Positions 41,161 to 50,432 of a stretch of DNA of 64,000 nt are shown here, piece by piece. Numbering within the stretch: the first letter of the stretch is position 1; each line of letters begins with the position of its first letter. The notes below the pieces were generated by a model. It ran no database searches. It saw nothing but the letters and a program-made list of their open reading frames with translations, and had not been told where the DNA came from. The stretch is from Sphingomonas sp. YR710. Lineage in GTDB: Bacteria > Pseudomonadota > Alphaproteobacteria > Sphingomonadales > Sphingomonadaceae. Made by a program: the position numbers and the translations under genes. The stretch is from assembly GCF_900101455.1 (NCBI RefSeq), contig NZ_FMZJ01000003.1:1-64000 (forward strand), given 5' to 3'.

Positions 41161-41465
41161 ATTGCACCGCAACATCCCCGCCCGCGCAAGCGCGCCGCCC
41201 TCCCCTGGCGCTATGGCGTGGCAAAAACGCGCCGGGCCCGCCTACTCCGGGGGAATTAATCCCCACGCGCAGTTTGTCGGTCAGCGCGCGATCAATGTCG
41301 CGATCCTCACGTGCCCGAAAACCGTCGGCATAGGCGGGCACATTGTAACGGCGATCGAGCATCCGGGGTCATAGGTATATATTCGTATTTTGCCGCCGAC
41401 CGGCATGGCGGAGAAGGCGCCTTGAGGAGCGGGCCAATGGTGCGGCTCGTACGCAGGGGATTAAC
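41161..41465. other. Intergenic region between pyruvyl transferase and FNR-type regulator
   Basis: This gap probably contains both divergent promoters; an AT-rich patch (TAGGTATATATTCG, near 41370) is the best promoter candidate for the regulator. A reverse-strand frame at 41135-41362 begins MLDRRYNVPAYADGF and is open for 75 codons, overlapping the pyruvyl transferase start. Its first 45 residues look coding-like but match no family I know, so it is not called as a gene. Confidence 0.4.
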
Positions 41466-42188
41466 ATGCTGCTGGAATCGTCGAGCCTTACCACAGGAAC
41501 CGGACGGGCCCACAACCCATGCGAGGAATGTAGCGTGCGCGGAGACGCGATCTGCGCGTCACTGTCGCCGGTTGGCCTCGAGACGCTTTCGCATCTCGGC
41601 CGCCGGGTGCATGTGCGTCGCGGGCAGGCGCTGTTCTGGGAAAGTGAGGAATCGGTCCTGGTCGGCAACGTCCTTGAAGGCATGCTCAAGCTTTCGACCA
41701 TGACCGGGGACGGCCGCGAACAGATTGTCGGCATCGTCTTTCCCTCCGATTTCATCGGCCGCCCGTTCGGCAGCAACAGCCATCACACCGTGACGGCGCT
41801 GACCGACGCCACCGTCTGCGTCTTCCGGCGCGGCGCATTCGACAAGTTCGTGGAAACCAATTCGGGCATCGAACAGGCGCTGCTACGCCGCACGCTCGAC
41901 GAACTCGATCGCGCGCGGCATTGGATGCTGCTGCTTGGCCGACTCTCGGCAACCGAGCGGGTCGCGAGCTTGCTGGTCGAGATGGTCGAGCGCCTGGACG
42001 GCGCGAACGGCAAGGAGGTCTCCTTGCCGTTGAGCCGGCAGCAGATGGGCGATCTGCTTGGCCTTGCGATCGAAACCGTCAGCCGGGCGATGACTCGCTT
42101 CAAGCAGATGGGCATAGTCGAACTGCCGGGTGGACGTCGCTTGATCGCAACAGACCTTCCCGCCCTCCGCCGTGTCGCCGCCGGCTGA
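41466..42188 (+). CDS. Crp/Fnr family regulator, iron-sulfur FNR type
   Basis: The 240-residue protein has an N-terminal cysteine cluster C19-x2-C22-x7-C30 and a fourth candidate C118, the set that holds an oxygen-labile 4Fe-4S cluster in FnrL-type proteins. A cyclic-nucleotide-like fold and long dimer helix follow, then a helix-turn-helix with recognition helix IETVSRAMTRF (E203, S206, R207), matching FNR residues that read TTGAT half-sites. It should switch genes on or off when oxygen falls. It is followed by FixJ-like regulators and FixL on the opposite strand. Confidence 0.9.
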   Translation: MLLESSSLTTGTGRAHNPCEECSVRGDAICASLSPVGLETLSHLGRRVHVRRGQALFWESEESVLVGNVLEGMLKLSTMTGDGREQIVGIVFPSDFIGRPFGSNSHHTVTALTDATVCVFRRGAFDKFVETNSGIEQALLRRTLDELDRARHWMLLLGRLSATERVASLLVEMVERLDGANGKEVSLPLSRQQMGDLLGLAIETVSRAMTRFKQMGIVELPGGRRLIATDLPALRRVAAG

Positions 42189-42287
42189 TCGCCAGCGCCG
42201 ACGCCAATAAAAGGCGGCCTTATTTTCCCGCCGCAATTCCGGCCGCAAGCGGCCTGAATATTCGGGCCGCCAGCGTCCGAAGCCGTT

Positions 42288-42524
42288 TCAGGCCGGCTCA
42301 CCCCGAGGAGGCAGTGTCAACTCCTTCAGCGCCAACAAAGTTGGCAAGCCCAGCTTTCGCTTGAGCCGGGCACGATGAATTTCAACCGTGCGATGGCTTA
42401 TTCCCAATTCACGACCGATCTGCTTGTTGGTGAGCCCGCGCGCGAGCCCCATCGCGACTTCGCGTTCACGCGAGGTCAACCGATCGATCGAGTCGGATCC
42501 GGCCATGCGGGCACTCGCCATCAT
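42288..42524 (-). CDS. Stand-alone LuxR/FixJ-type DNA-binding domain (78 aa)
   Basis: The 78-residue protein is only an output domain: LTSREREVAMGLARGLTNKQIGRELGISHRTVEIHRARLKRKLG, the LuxR helix-turn-helix. Its ATG overlaps the TGA of the receiver-only gene upstream (ATGA). Together the two frames have the size and order of one FixJ (about 206 residues). Either a frameshift split a FixJ gene or the two parts are expressed separately by translational coupling. Confidence 0.8.
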   Translation of the reverse strand: MMASARMAGSDSIDRLTSREREVAMGLARGLTNKQIGRELGISHRTVEIHRARLKRKLGLPTLLALKELTLPPRGEPA

Positions 42525-42931
42525 GCGGCGCCATTGGCGCGGGTCAGACGCGTCACTGCCTCGATCAGCGCATGTTTGCGTAACGGCTTTTCCAGGACCA
42601 CGTCGAAGCCCGCCGCAATGGCCGCACCGGACAGATCATTAGTAGCATAAGCTGTTATCAAAACGGCGGGTCCGGTCCATCCGCGTTCGCGCAACCGCGT
42701 CAACACCGCGATGCCGTTAAGGTCATCCATGCGATAGTCGGCGATGAAGCATTTCGCTTCGCTATTCGCTTCGTCCGCCAGCAGCGTTATACCGTTGGCA
42801 TAGGCCCGGACATCAAAGCCCTGCGCCTGCAACAGCAATTGCATTGAGCGCCGCACCCCAGGGTCATCTTCGACCAGCAGGATCCTCTCGCGCTGGGCCG
42901 TTGGGGTAATGTGTCGGGCAGCAATATCCAT
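42521..42931 (-). CDS. Receiver-only response regulator (136 aa)
   Basis: The 136-residue CheY-like protein begins its receiver fold at RILLVEDDPGVRRSM with the acidic pair, has the phospho-acceptor in CFIADYRMDDLNG (Asp near 65) and the Thr/Lys switch residues in PAVLITAYA and VVLEKPLRKHAL. It ends just where FixJ continues into a linker and DNA-binding domain; that domain is encoded by the overlapping next gene. The likely kinase is the FixL-like protein nearby. Confidence 0.85.
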   Translation of the reverse strand: MDIAARHITPTAQRERILLVEDDPGVRRSMQLLLQAQGFDVRAYANGITLLADEANSEAKCFIADYRMDDLNGIAVLTRLRERGWTGPAVLITAYATNDLSGAAIAAGFDVVLEKPLRKHALIEAVTRLTRANGAA

Positions 42932-43004
42932 TTTAGAACAACCTTATCAGATCGCCAACCTCTGACAGGCCAGCGATCCGGGGTCGCTACGTAATGATCC
43001 CGAT

Positions 43005-43625
43005 TCAGCCGCCGCCCATGCCTGCGGCAAAGGCGATCCGCAGGGCATCGGAGAGGCTGCGCACTTCGAGCTTGGACATCAGGTTCGCACGGTGGACCTC
43101 CACGGTGCGCGGTGAAATGCCCAGATCATAAGCAATGGTCTTGTTCGGGAGCCCCTTCGCCAGCCCTTCGAGGACATCCCGTTCACGCGGCGTCAATGCC
43201 CCCAGTACGACTTCCGCTTCGGCTGCCCGCGCGGCCTGGCTTCCTGCCGATGCAAGCCGCCCGAACGCCGCCTCGATCGCACTCAGCAATACCGCCTTTT
43301 CGAACGGCTTTTCGAGAAAATCGACCGCCCCGCCCTTCATCGCCCGCACCGCGATCGTTACGTCGCCATGCCCTGTCAGCACGATCACCGGCATGGTGAT
43401 ACCGCGCTCGTTCAGCGCCTGCTGCACCTCAAGCCCGTCCATTTCGGGCATGCGGACGTCGAGCAGGATGCAGCCTTCCTCGACGTGCCGCACCTCCTTC
43501 AGAAAGGCGACGCCGTTGGACCAGGTTTCCACCGTATAGCCGGAGGTCTTGAGCATGAAGCTGGCCGAACGGCGAATGGCGTCCTCATCGTCGATGATAT
43601 GCACCAACTTTCTAGTCGTCATCAC
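43005..43625 (-). CDS. fixJ: FixJ family response regulator
   Basis: The 206-residue protein has an intact receiver ([11 protein letters not shown], acceptor D56 in [13 protein letters not shown], switch region [17 protein letters not shown]) and a LuxR-type output domain ([39 protein letters not shown]). Length and order are those of FixJ, the partner of oxygen sensor FixL. It overlaps the fixL-like gene by 14 bases, so the pair is co-translated. Likely targets are FNR/FixK-type genes and the low-oxygen island. Confidence 0.9.
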   Translation of the reverse strand: MMTTRKLVHIIDDEDAIRRSASFMLKTSGYTVETWSNGVAFLKEVRHVEEGCILLDVRMPEMDGLEVQQALNERGITMPVIVLTGHGDVTIAVRAMKGGAVDFLEKPFEKAVLLSAIEAAFGRLASAGSQAARAAEAEVVLGALTPRERDVLEGLAKGLPNKTIAYDLGISPRTVEVHRANLMSKLEVRSLSDALRIAFAAGMGGG

Positions 43626-45147
43626 TGGTCTCCGCCCGCATCAACGTGAAATGAAACTCGGTGCCGCCGCCCTCGCGCGGCTGCGCCCAGATCCGGCCAC
43701 CATTGGCTTCGATAATCGTCCGGCAGATCGAAAGACCAAGCCCCATGCCTTCGCTTTTGGAGCTGACGAAAGCCGTAAACAACCGCTCGGCGATGGTGGG
43801 AGCAATGCCGGGGCCCGTATCCGTGACGATAACCCTGACGAACCCCGGCTGGTCAGACCGGCTCGATATCGTCAATTTGCGCACCGGACAGCCGCTCATC
43901 GCCTCGATCGCATTGCGGGTAAGGTTTATCAGCACCTGCTGGATCTGCACCTTATCGACCAGAACGGGCGAAGAATAGGGATCGAGATCGAACCGAGTCT
44001 CGACGCCTTTCTCGCGCGCATCCATCAGCCCAAGCACCGCCGCCTCATTGATCAGCGCCGGAAGCTTCTCAATCGATTTGTCGACATCGCCGCGCGCCAC
44101 GAAATCGCGCAGGCGGCGGACAATATGCCCTGCCCGCAGCGCTTCTTTGGCGGTATCGTCGAGCGCCTCCCGGATCATCGGCATGTCGTCGAGGTTCGGC
44201 TTTTCGAGCAGGTCCCGAACCGCCTCGACATAGTTGGTCACGGCGGTGATCGGCTGGTTAAGTTCGTGCGCGAGCGTCGATGCCATCGTGCCCATGGCAC
44301 TCAGTCTGGAAACATGGATCAGTTCGGACTTGAGCGATTCAAGCCGCTGCTCGGTTTTCTGGCGTTCGGTCAGATCGCGGATGAAGCCGGTGAACAGGCG
44401 TTGTGACTCCCCGCTCGTCTCGCCGATCGAAAGTTCCATCGGAAAGGTCGTGCCATCCTTGCGTTCGGCAAAGACGACACGGCCAATACCGATGATCCGC
44501 TTTTCGCCGGTTTCGAGATAGCGCCGGATATAACCGTCATGCCGCTCGCGATCGGGCGAAGGCATCAGTCGCTCGACATTGCATCCAAGCAACTCCGCCT
44601 CGGAATAGCCGAACAACCGCTCGGCCGCCGCGCTGAACGAAACGATCGTCCCGTGATCGTCGATCACCACCATTGCATCGGGCACGGTCGACAGGATCGA
44701 CTGGAGCAGGCTTTCGCGCGACCGCACGGCATCTTCGGCGGCCCGCCGATCGGTATTGTCCGAGACGATCTTGGCGAAACCGCGCAGGCTGCCGTCCTTA
44801 CGGTACAGGGCGGTGATAGCGACGCTCGCAAGAAATTCCGAACCGTCCTTGCGGACGCGCCAGGCCTCTTCCTCGAACTTGCCTTCGGCCAGCGCCCGCG
44901 CCAGATCCCGCTCGGGCTTGCCGTCAGCGATCGCGTCGGCCGGATAAAACATCGACGCGTTGCGCCCGACCACCTCCGCCTCTGACCAGCCTTTCAGCCG
45001 CTCCGCCCCCTTGTTCCATATCGTCACATTGCCCTGCGCATCGAGCATGTAGATCGCATAGCCCAGCGCGCCGTCGATCAGCAGGCTCAATTCCTCAGCA
45101 ACCGAACTCACTTCGGAAGTGCTGAGTACGTCCTGCGGATCAGTCAC
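43612..45147 (-). CDS. fixL: FixL-like heme-PAS oxygen-sensing histidine kinase
   Basis: The roughly 511-residue protein has two PAS domains, a HisKA dimer domain and an HATPase. The second PAS carries the FixL heme site: [18 protein letters not shown] followed by IIGIGR, with proximal His near 203 and the distal Arg near 223. The phospho-acceptor box is [11 protein letters not shown] (His near 294), and N, G1 and G2 boxes are [18 protein letters not shown] and [10 protein letters not shown]. The first PAS lacks the heme histidine. No membrane segment is seen, so it is soluble. The GTG start at 45147 is tentative. Confidence 0.9.
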   Translation of the reverse strand: MTDPQDVLSTSEVSSVAEELSLLIDGALGYAIYMLDAQGNVTIWNKGAERLKGWSEAEVVGRNASMFYPADAIADGKPERDLARALAEGKFEEEAWRVRKDGSEFLASVAITALYRKDGSLRGFAKIVSDNTDRRAAEDAVRSRESLLQSILSTVPDAMVVIDDHGTIVSFSAAAERLFGYSEAELLGCNVERLMPSPDRERHDGYIRRYLETGEKRIIGIGRVVFAERKDGTTFPMELSIGETSGESQRLFTGFIRDLTERQKTEQRLESLKSELIHVSRLSAMGTMASTLAHELNQPITAVTNYVEAVRDLLEKPNLDDMPMIREALDDTAKEALRAGHIVRRLRDFVARGDVDKSIEKLPALINEAAVLGLMDAREKGVETRFDLDPYSSPVLVDKVQIQQVLINLTRNAIEAMSGCPVRKLTISSRSDQPGFVRVIVTDTGPGIAPTIAERLFTAFVSSKSEGMGLGLSICRTIIEANGGRIWAQPREGGGTEFHFTLMRAETSDDD

Positions 45148-45739
45148 CTGCGCGCTTTCCGTTGTCCACCGGATGCCCTGACAGCTCACGGTTGCACCGC
45201 ATCCGCAACGCACCTGCCTCCGATCCGTTCGCTTGGCAAATATCGCGAGCCGCTCTGCCCTGCGATCCTAACGTCATCAGCATCATATTGAATCAGCTTC
45301 CGCCCGACAACGCCAATGCCATTCACAATATGTCACAGCCACTATCTTCATGCCGTACGCGGCACCGGATGCAACTGCTATCTTGGAACGCGGGATAGGT
45401 GATTGCCGCAGCTTGTAAAAGCTGCTTGCAGGAAAGGGCGCGCCGGGAATCGTACTGGGGATGCGTCATGATGCCACGGACGCCGCTCCCGAGCGAATTT
45501 CAGGCTGCTGTTCGACAGGGGGGAGGCGCGTTGCAAGCATCAGCGCAATGCTGATTATTCGCAGACGGCGGGGCGTTACGGGAGGCGCGCGCGTTGTTTA
45601 TGCGGGGCAGCCGATCATATGGAGCGGCGGATATCTCCGGCGCGCGACGGCAGAACTTGCCCTGCCCGGCGCAAGGCATCGAAAATACGGCTGGAGCCCA
45701 GGAGGGGCGGCTCGGAAGCTGCCCCTCCCCTGCACACGC
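45148..45739. other. Intergenic region between FixL-like and universal stress genes
   Basis: This 592-base gap holds no supported gene. It contains small inverted repeats, including GCAGCTT-GTAA-AAGCTGC (45408-45425) and the stem at 45701-45728 listed separately. Open frames across it are shadows of the universal stress gene or unsupported. Confidence 0.5.
45701..45728 (-). terminator. Stem-loop downstream of the universal stress gene
   Basis: GGAGGGGCGGCT (45701-45712) pairs with AGCTGCCCCTCC (45717-45728) with one G-T wobble around a four-base loop. It lies 11 bases beyond the stop of the reverse-strand stress gene. No U tract follows, so termination would need help. Confidence 0.45.
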
Positions 45740-46537
45740 TCAGTGACCGAGGATCAAGGGCACTTTGCTCTTGCTCAGCATGCGCTTGGTCACGCCGCCA
45801 AAGGCTTCCATCAGCCGCCCATGGCCATAGGCCCCCATCAGGACATAATCGGCGCGCCATGCACCGCATTCCTCCATGATGAGCTTGTCCGCCGGCTCGA
45901 CGCCATTTTCGATAATCCGGATCGACGCATGAATGCCGTGACGCGACAGATATTCGGCTGCTTCTGTGGGCTCTGTCTGCTCCGATCCGTCGCGTACCAT
46001 CAAGATGAGAACATCATCAGCCAGAGCCAGCAGCGGCGTGCATGCGCGCATCGTGGCCGAGACCGAGGACTTCCCATCCCAGGCGATAAGCGCCCGCCCC
46101 GCTTCGAACCGCTTCTGCGCCTCGGGCACGGCGACAATCGGCTTGCGGGTTTTCATGAGGATGCGGCTTGAGACATCGCGCATGTCAGGAAACGAAAATT
46201 CGTCGAGCTTGCGATTGAGAACGATAAGATCGGCCATCTCGGCGGTGTCAATCACGCAGCTTGCGAGATTGCCGACAACATCGACCCAGTCCCAGGAAAC
46301 GCCCTCGGCTGCCAGACGCTTTTCGAGCGTCGACTTGTTATGGCTTTCCCGTTCGCGCTCGTCGGCAAGCAACATCGCCACGCCCGCGCCGCTATAAACA
46401 TCGCCAACCGCAGCCGGCATGATCGAAACATCGACGCACGTCAGATGACCGCCCAATATGCGGGTCAGATCCAGTGCTGTCTGGACGCGGGCCTCTTGCC
46501 CCTCGTCGTCGTGGACCAACAATAGAATGTTCTTCAT
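45740..46537 (-). CDS. Universal stress protein
   Basis: The 265-residue protein starts MKNILLLVHDDEGQEAR and has tandem Usp-like halves; the C-terminal half ends YVLMGAYGHGRLMEAFGGVTKRML, the family ATP-loop ending. GGAGGTGACG before the ATG at 46537 is an excellent ribosome site and excludes the longer start. It is one of two Usp proteins in the stress island (the other at 11935). It is divergent from the zinc alcohol dehydrogenase gene and probably shares its control. Confidence 0.88.
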   Translation of the reverse strand: MKNILLLVHDDEGQEARVQTALDLTRILGGHLTCVDVSIMPAAVGDVYSGAGVAMLLADERERESHNKSTLEKRLAAEGVSWDWVDVVGNLASCVIDTAEMADLIVLNRKLDEFSFPDMRDVSSRILMKTRKPIVAVPEAQKRFEAGRALIAWDGKSSVSATMRACTPLLALADDVLILMVRDGSEQTEPTEAAEYLSRHGIHASIRIIENGVEPADKLIMEECGAWRADYVLMGAYGHGRLMEAFGGVTKRMLSKSKVPLILGH

Positions 46538-46693
46538 CGTCACCTCCATATTTGTAGTGCGACGCTAGATTCGGGATGCCTGGCTCGATATGCGTGATGA
46601 TACGGATGCTGCCGACAACGCCAATCGCGCTATTCGCATAGCGGACCCCGCTGGCCTGCTAGGGCAAATGACACCTGATCAAAGGAGGTGCGG

Positions 46694-47707
46694 ATGCCGA
46701 CGATGATCGCGATGCAGCTCGATGGACCGGGAAAAGCACTTCGCCGTGTCGAGCGCCCCATGCCGCGCCCGGCGCCCTACGAACTGCTCGTCGAAGTCTC
46801 CGCCTGCGGTGTCTGTCGAACTGACCTGCATGTCATCGACGGCGAGGTCGCAGCACTTCGCCCGATCATCCCGGGCCACGAAATCGTCGGATATGTGCGT
46901 GAAATCGGCCCAGATACGCCGGGATTCAAAATCGGCGAACGTGTCGGCATTCCCTGGCTCGGTCACACCTGCGGAGTCTGCCCCTACTGCCTGTCGGATC
47001 GTGAAAATCTCTGCGATCGACCCTTGTTCACCGGCGCGACCCGCGACGGCGGCTATGCGACGCATGTCGTCGCGGACGCGCGCTACTGCTTCGCGATTCC
47101 CGAACGCTTCACCGATATCGAGGCCGCGCCGCTGCTCTGCGCCGGCCTGATCGGATGGCGGGCGCTACGGCTCGCCGGTGGAGGACAGCGGATCGGGCTG
47201 TACGGCTTTGGGGCCGCTGCCCATATTCTCGCGCAGATCGCCGTCTGGCAGGGGCGGGCCGTCTACGCATTCACCAAAACGGGCGACGCACAGGCCCAGG
47301 ATTTCGCGCGTTCGCTTGGCTGTTGCTGGGCAGGCGCTTCCGAGGATCAGCCCCCGGAACAGCTCGACGCCGCATTGATCTTCGCGCCGGTCGGCGCACT
47401 CGTTCCGGCGGCACTGAAGGCCATCCGCAAGGGCGGCCGGGTGGTATGCGCCGGCATTCATATGAGCGACATTCCGGCCTTTCCCTACGCCGATCTGTGG
47501 GGCGAACGGCAGATTTTGTCCGTGGCCAATCTTACGCGGGACGACGGCACTTCCTTCTTTGACGTCGTTCAGCGCGCGGGCATCGAAACCGTCACCACCC
47601 CCTTTCCACTCACCGAGGCCAATACCGCGCTTGCGCAATTGCGGACTGGCCAGCTGATCGGTGCGGCGGTTTTGATTCCCGGCGAATTTCCGGCGTCGGC
47701 CTCCTGA
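46694..47707 (+). CDS. Zinc-dependent alcohol dehydrogenase
   Basis: The 337-residue medium-chain dehydrogenase has catalytic zinc ligands in [10 protein letters not shown] (C38) and PGHEIVG (H62), the structural zinc loop [15 protein letters not shown], and a NAD-binding fold with [13 protein letters not shown]. It matches the AdhA/AdhP group that interconverts ethanol or other primary alcohols and aldehydes. AGGAGG lies five bases before the ATG at 46694; the in-frame GTG at 46688 lies inside that site. In a low-oxygen island it could reoxidise NADH by reducing acetaldehyde-type compounds. Confidence 0.9.
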   Translation: MPTMIAMQLDGPGKALRRVERPMPRPAPYELLVEVSACGVCRTDLHVIDGEVAALRPIIPGHEIVGYVREIGPDTPGFKIGERVGIPWLGHTCGVCPYCLSDRENLCDRPLFTGATRDGGYATHVVADARYCFAIPERFTDIEAAPLLCAGLIGWRALRLAGGGQRIGLYGFGAAAHILAQIAVWQGRAVYAFTKTGDAQAQDFARSLGCCWAGASEDQPPEQLDAALIFAPVGALVPAALKAIRKGGRVVCAGIHMSDIPAFPYADLWGERQILSVANLTRDDGTSFFDVVQRAGIETVTTPFPLTEANTALAQLRTGQLIGAAVLIPGEFPASAS

Positions 47708-47807
47708 CAACGGGCTGATATCGCCGCCGCCGCAATGGCCCTTGCGGGCATCGCAATGGCAAACCCGCTCTCCCCTTCCTACATCCATGCGATCCGAAGG
47801 AGATTCC

Positions 47808-48800
47808 ATGGTTGCGCTTTCCATTCTCGATCTGGTCCGGGTGACCGACGACACCGATGCGCGCAGCGCGATCGACAACGCCCGTGATCTGGCCGCGCAT
47901 GCCGAACAATATGGCTATCGCCGTTTCTGGGTGGCCGAACATCATAACATGCCGGGTATCGCGAGCGCGGCAACCTCGATCGTGCTCGCGCATATTGCAG
48001 CGGGCACGCGCAGCATTCGCGTCGGCGCCGGCGGGATCATGCTGCCCAATCACGCGCCGATCGTGATTGCCGAGCAATTCGGCACGCTCGCGCAATTGCA
48101 TCCGGGACGGATCGACCTTGGCCTTGGCCGCGCGCCCGGTACCGACCAGGTTACCGTCCGGGCGCTGCGCCGCGCGCCCGGCGCCGATACCTTTCCGCAG
48201 GATGTCCTCGAGCTTCAGGCCTATTTCCGCCCGGTACAGCCGCACCAGCGTGTTCAAGCCGTACCCGCAGCTGGCACAGAGGTGCCCTTGTGGATATTGG
48301 GTTCGAGCACTTATGGCGCGCAGCTCGCCGCCGAACTCGGCCTGCCTTACGCCTTCGCTTCCCATTTCGCGCCCGCCGACTTGATGGCAGCGTTGAGAAT
48401 CTACCGCGAGCGGTTCAAGTCTTCCGCGCAGCTCGATCGCCCCCATGCGATGATCGGCGTCAACATCATCGCTGCCGAAACCGACGCCGAAGCCCGACGC
48501 CTCGCGACAACGCAGCAAATGTCGATGATCAACCTGATCGGCGGCAAACGCGGGCTGAGTGCGGCACCAATCGACGATATCGGCAGTTACGGGACGCCGC
48601 AAGAACGGGCCCACGCGATGCAGATGCTCGCCCGCTCGATCGTCGGCTCGCCCGAAACCATTCGCCGCGGCGTCGACGCACTTGTTGCCGAGACGGGCGC
48701 CGACGAACTGATGATCGTGTCCGACATCTACGATCATCACGCCCGCCTACGATCGTTCGCGCTGATCGCCGACGCGGTCGCTGAAGCTATTCCCGCCTGA
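47808..48800 (+). CDS. LLM class flavin-dependent oxidoreductase (paralogue)
   Basis: The 330-residue protein shares with the gene at 7885-8871 the segments [37 protein letters not shown] and [20 protein letters not shown], so the two are paralogues of the same subgroup. AAGGAG precedes the ATG at 47808. It is followed by a hydratase-like gene and is outside the catabolic island. Reaction type is flavin-dependent oxidation; substrate unknown. Confidence 0.88.
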   Translation: MVALSILDLVRVTDDTDARSAIDNARDLAAHAEQYGYRRFWVAEHHNMPGIASAATSIVLAHIAAGTRSIRVGAGGIMLPNHAPIVIAEQFGTLAQLHPGRIDLGLGRAPGTDQVTVRALRRAPGADTFPQDVLELQAYFRPVQPHQRVQAVPAAGTEVPLWILGSSTYGAQLAAELGLPYAFASHFAPADLMAALRIYRERFKSSAQLDRPHAMIGVNIIAAETDAEARRLATTQQMSMINLIGGKRGLSAAPIDDIGSYGTPQERAHAMQMLARSIVGSPETIRRGVDALVAETGADELMIVSDIYDHHARLRSFALIADAVAEAIPA

Positions 48801-48835
48801 TCGGCCTTTCCTTGACGCAGAGCGGAACGTTGGCG

Positions 48836-49624
48836 ATGCTGGCGGGATCAACCGAAGCAAGGGCATTCGCCATTTTCGATCCAGCTCCCGCCGCCGCGGC
48901 CATCCTCGAATATCGCCGTCAGGCGCGTTCCGCACTGCCCCCCGCCCCATGCCGGCCACAGACGCTGGCCGACGCTTATGCCGTGCAGGATGCCGTCTTC
49001 GCGGTATTGGGACCGATCGGCGGTTGGAAGGTCAGCCCGGCCAAACCCGGCGCCGAACCCACGATCGCGCCCTTGCTGGCGGCCGGCATCCGCAGCACCG
49101 GATCGAAGACGCCGGTGCCATCGAGCCTGCCGGTCAAGGTCGAGGTCGAACTTGCCTTTCGCCTGCCCGATGGCATGGCCGGTGCGGTCCCGGCTTTGGT
49201 CGGACTTGCCGACTATATCGAACTGGTTCCGCTAATCGAGGTGGTCGCGATCGATCTCCCTGCCGAAGAACACCCCACTGCTTATGACGTCATCGCCGCC
49301 GGCGCCTATAATCACGCCGTTGTTGTCGGCACGCCCCTGCGCGACTGGCAGCGAACCGACTGGGCGGCCTGGCAGGTTGCACTGTCGATCGATCATGTCT
49401 CCTTCTATAGCTGGGGCGGCCCACCCGACATCGATGCGCTGGTGGCACTGGTCCACTGGTCCATCGGGCATCTGCTGGCAAAGGGACCGATCGCGCCGGG
49501 CACGGTGATCACCACCGGCGCGCTGAACGGGGCAACTCCGGTTGCCGGCGACGCCATTATCGAAGGCGATTTCGGTGTCTTCGGAAAAATCGAAACGCGG
49601 ATCGAGGCGCACTCCGGACGATAG
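48836..49624 (+). CDS. 2-keto-4-pentenoate hydratase / fumarylacetoacetate hydrolase family protein
   Basis: The roughly 262-residue protein matches the MhpD-like branch: PQTLADAYAVQDAVF, GGWKVSPAKPG, an acidic metal-site strand VKVEVELAFRLP and the ending VITTGALNGATPVAGDAIIEGDFG. MhpD-type enzymes hydrate 2-hydroxypenta-2,4-dienoate in aromatic meta-cleavage. Start choice is uncertain: ATG 48836, TTG 48830 and TTG 48812 are all open. Isolated from a meta-pathway, it may act on another 2-keto acid. Confidence 0.78.
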   Translation: MLAGSTEARAFAIFDPAPAAAAILEYRRQARSALPPAPCRPQTLADAYAVQDAVFAVLGPIGGWKVSPAKPGAEPTIAPLLAAGIRSTGSKTPVPSSLPVKVEVELAFRLPDGMAGAVPALVGLADYIELVPLIEVVAIDLPAEEHPTAYDVIAAGAYNHAVVVGTPLRDWQRTDWAAWQVALSIDHVSFYSWGGPPDIDALVALVHWSIGHLLAKGPIAPGTVITTGALNGATPVAGDAIIEGDFGVFGKIETRIEAHSGR

Positions 49625-49661
49625 GTTGCAGCGCAGCGCGACACGGTTTAGGCGGCTTTCC

Positions 49662-50423
49662 ATGCGTTCGGCGCCTTTTCCATCCCCGTCGAACTTCCGC
49701 CGCGATCTGCTTGGGCGACGGACGATCAGCATCATGCTGGTCATCCTCATCCATCTGCTCGCCGTCATCATCGCCTTCTTCCTGTCGCCGCCGCTGCTGG
49801 AACCACGCAAGCCACAAGCCGAGCTGAAGCTTTTTCAGCTGCCGCCGCCGGCGGCCACCGGTTCGACACCAAAGCTCGCGCAGCACAACCGGAAGGTCCA
49901 GCCCAAGCAGGTTGCCGCGCGCGAAACGCCCAAGCCGCCGGTGCCGCCGCCCGTGCTGCCGGTCCGCCCGCTCAACATGATGGTCGTCAGCAGCGACGTG
50001 TTCGCGGCCGCCGATATTGCGAGGATGCCGTCGCACCACGCCGATCAGAGCGCCGGCGACGATGCCGCCGAAAGCGGCCGAAATGGCGCCTCCTCGAAAG
50101 GCAATGGCACCAGCCTGGGGGCCGAAAGGCTGTACAATGCCGATTGGTACAAGGAGCCCACCCGCGCCGAAATGGCACCCTATATGCCGGCCAATCTGCG
50201 CGAAGGCTGGGGCCTGATCGCCTGCCGTACGATCGATCATTATCAGGTCGACGATTGCCGCGAGATCGACGAATCGCCGCCGGGTTCGGGTCTCGCCCGC
50301 GGGCTGCGTCAGGCCGCGTGGCAGTTCCGCGTGCTGCCGCCGCGGATCGGCGGCCGGCCGATGATCGGGGCATGGGTCAGCATCCGCTTCGATCTGGTGA
50401 AGGGCGTGACCAAGGAACCGTGA
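49662..50423 (+). CDS. TonB-like proline-rich membrane protein
   Basis: The 253-residue protein has one N-terminal membrane helix (ISIMLVILIHLLAVIIAFFL), a Pro/Lys-rich periplasmic spacer (RETPKPPVPPPVLPVRP) and a globular C-terminus (about 165-253) with two cysteines, C187 and C196, in IACRTIDHYQVDDCRE. This layout is that of energy-transducing TonB proteins, although the C-terminal fold signature is weak. AGGCGG precedes the ATG. No ExoB/ExbD pair or TonB receptor is adjacent, so the role is unclear. Confidence 0.6.
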   Translation: MRSAPFPSPSNFRRDLLGRRTISIMLVILIHLLAVIIAFFLSPPLLEPRKPQAELKLFQLPPPAATGSTPKLAQHNRKVQPKQVAARETPKPPVPPPVLPVRPLNMMVVSSDVFAAADIARMPSHHADQSAGDDAAESGRNGASSKGNGTSLGAERLYNADWYKEPTRAEMAPYMPANLREGWGLIACRTIDHYQVDDCREIDESPPGSGLARGLRQAAWQFRVLPPRIGGRPMIGAWVSIRFDLVKGVTKEP

Positions 50424-50432
50424 CGTCGCCGC

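Noticed and set aside
45461-46171. A forward 236-codon frame over the second universal stress gene
   Set aside because: Antisense to a gene with perfect ribosome site and family motifs.
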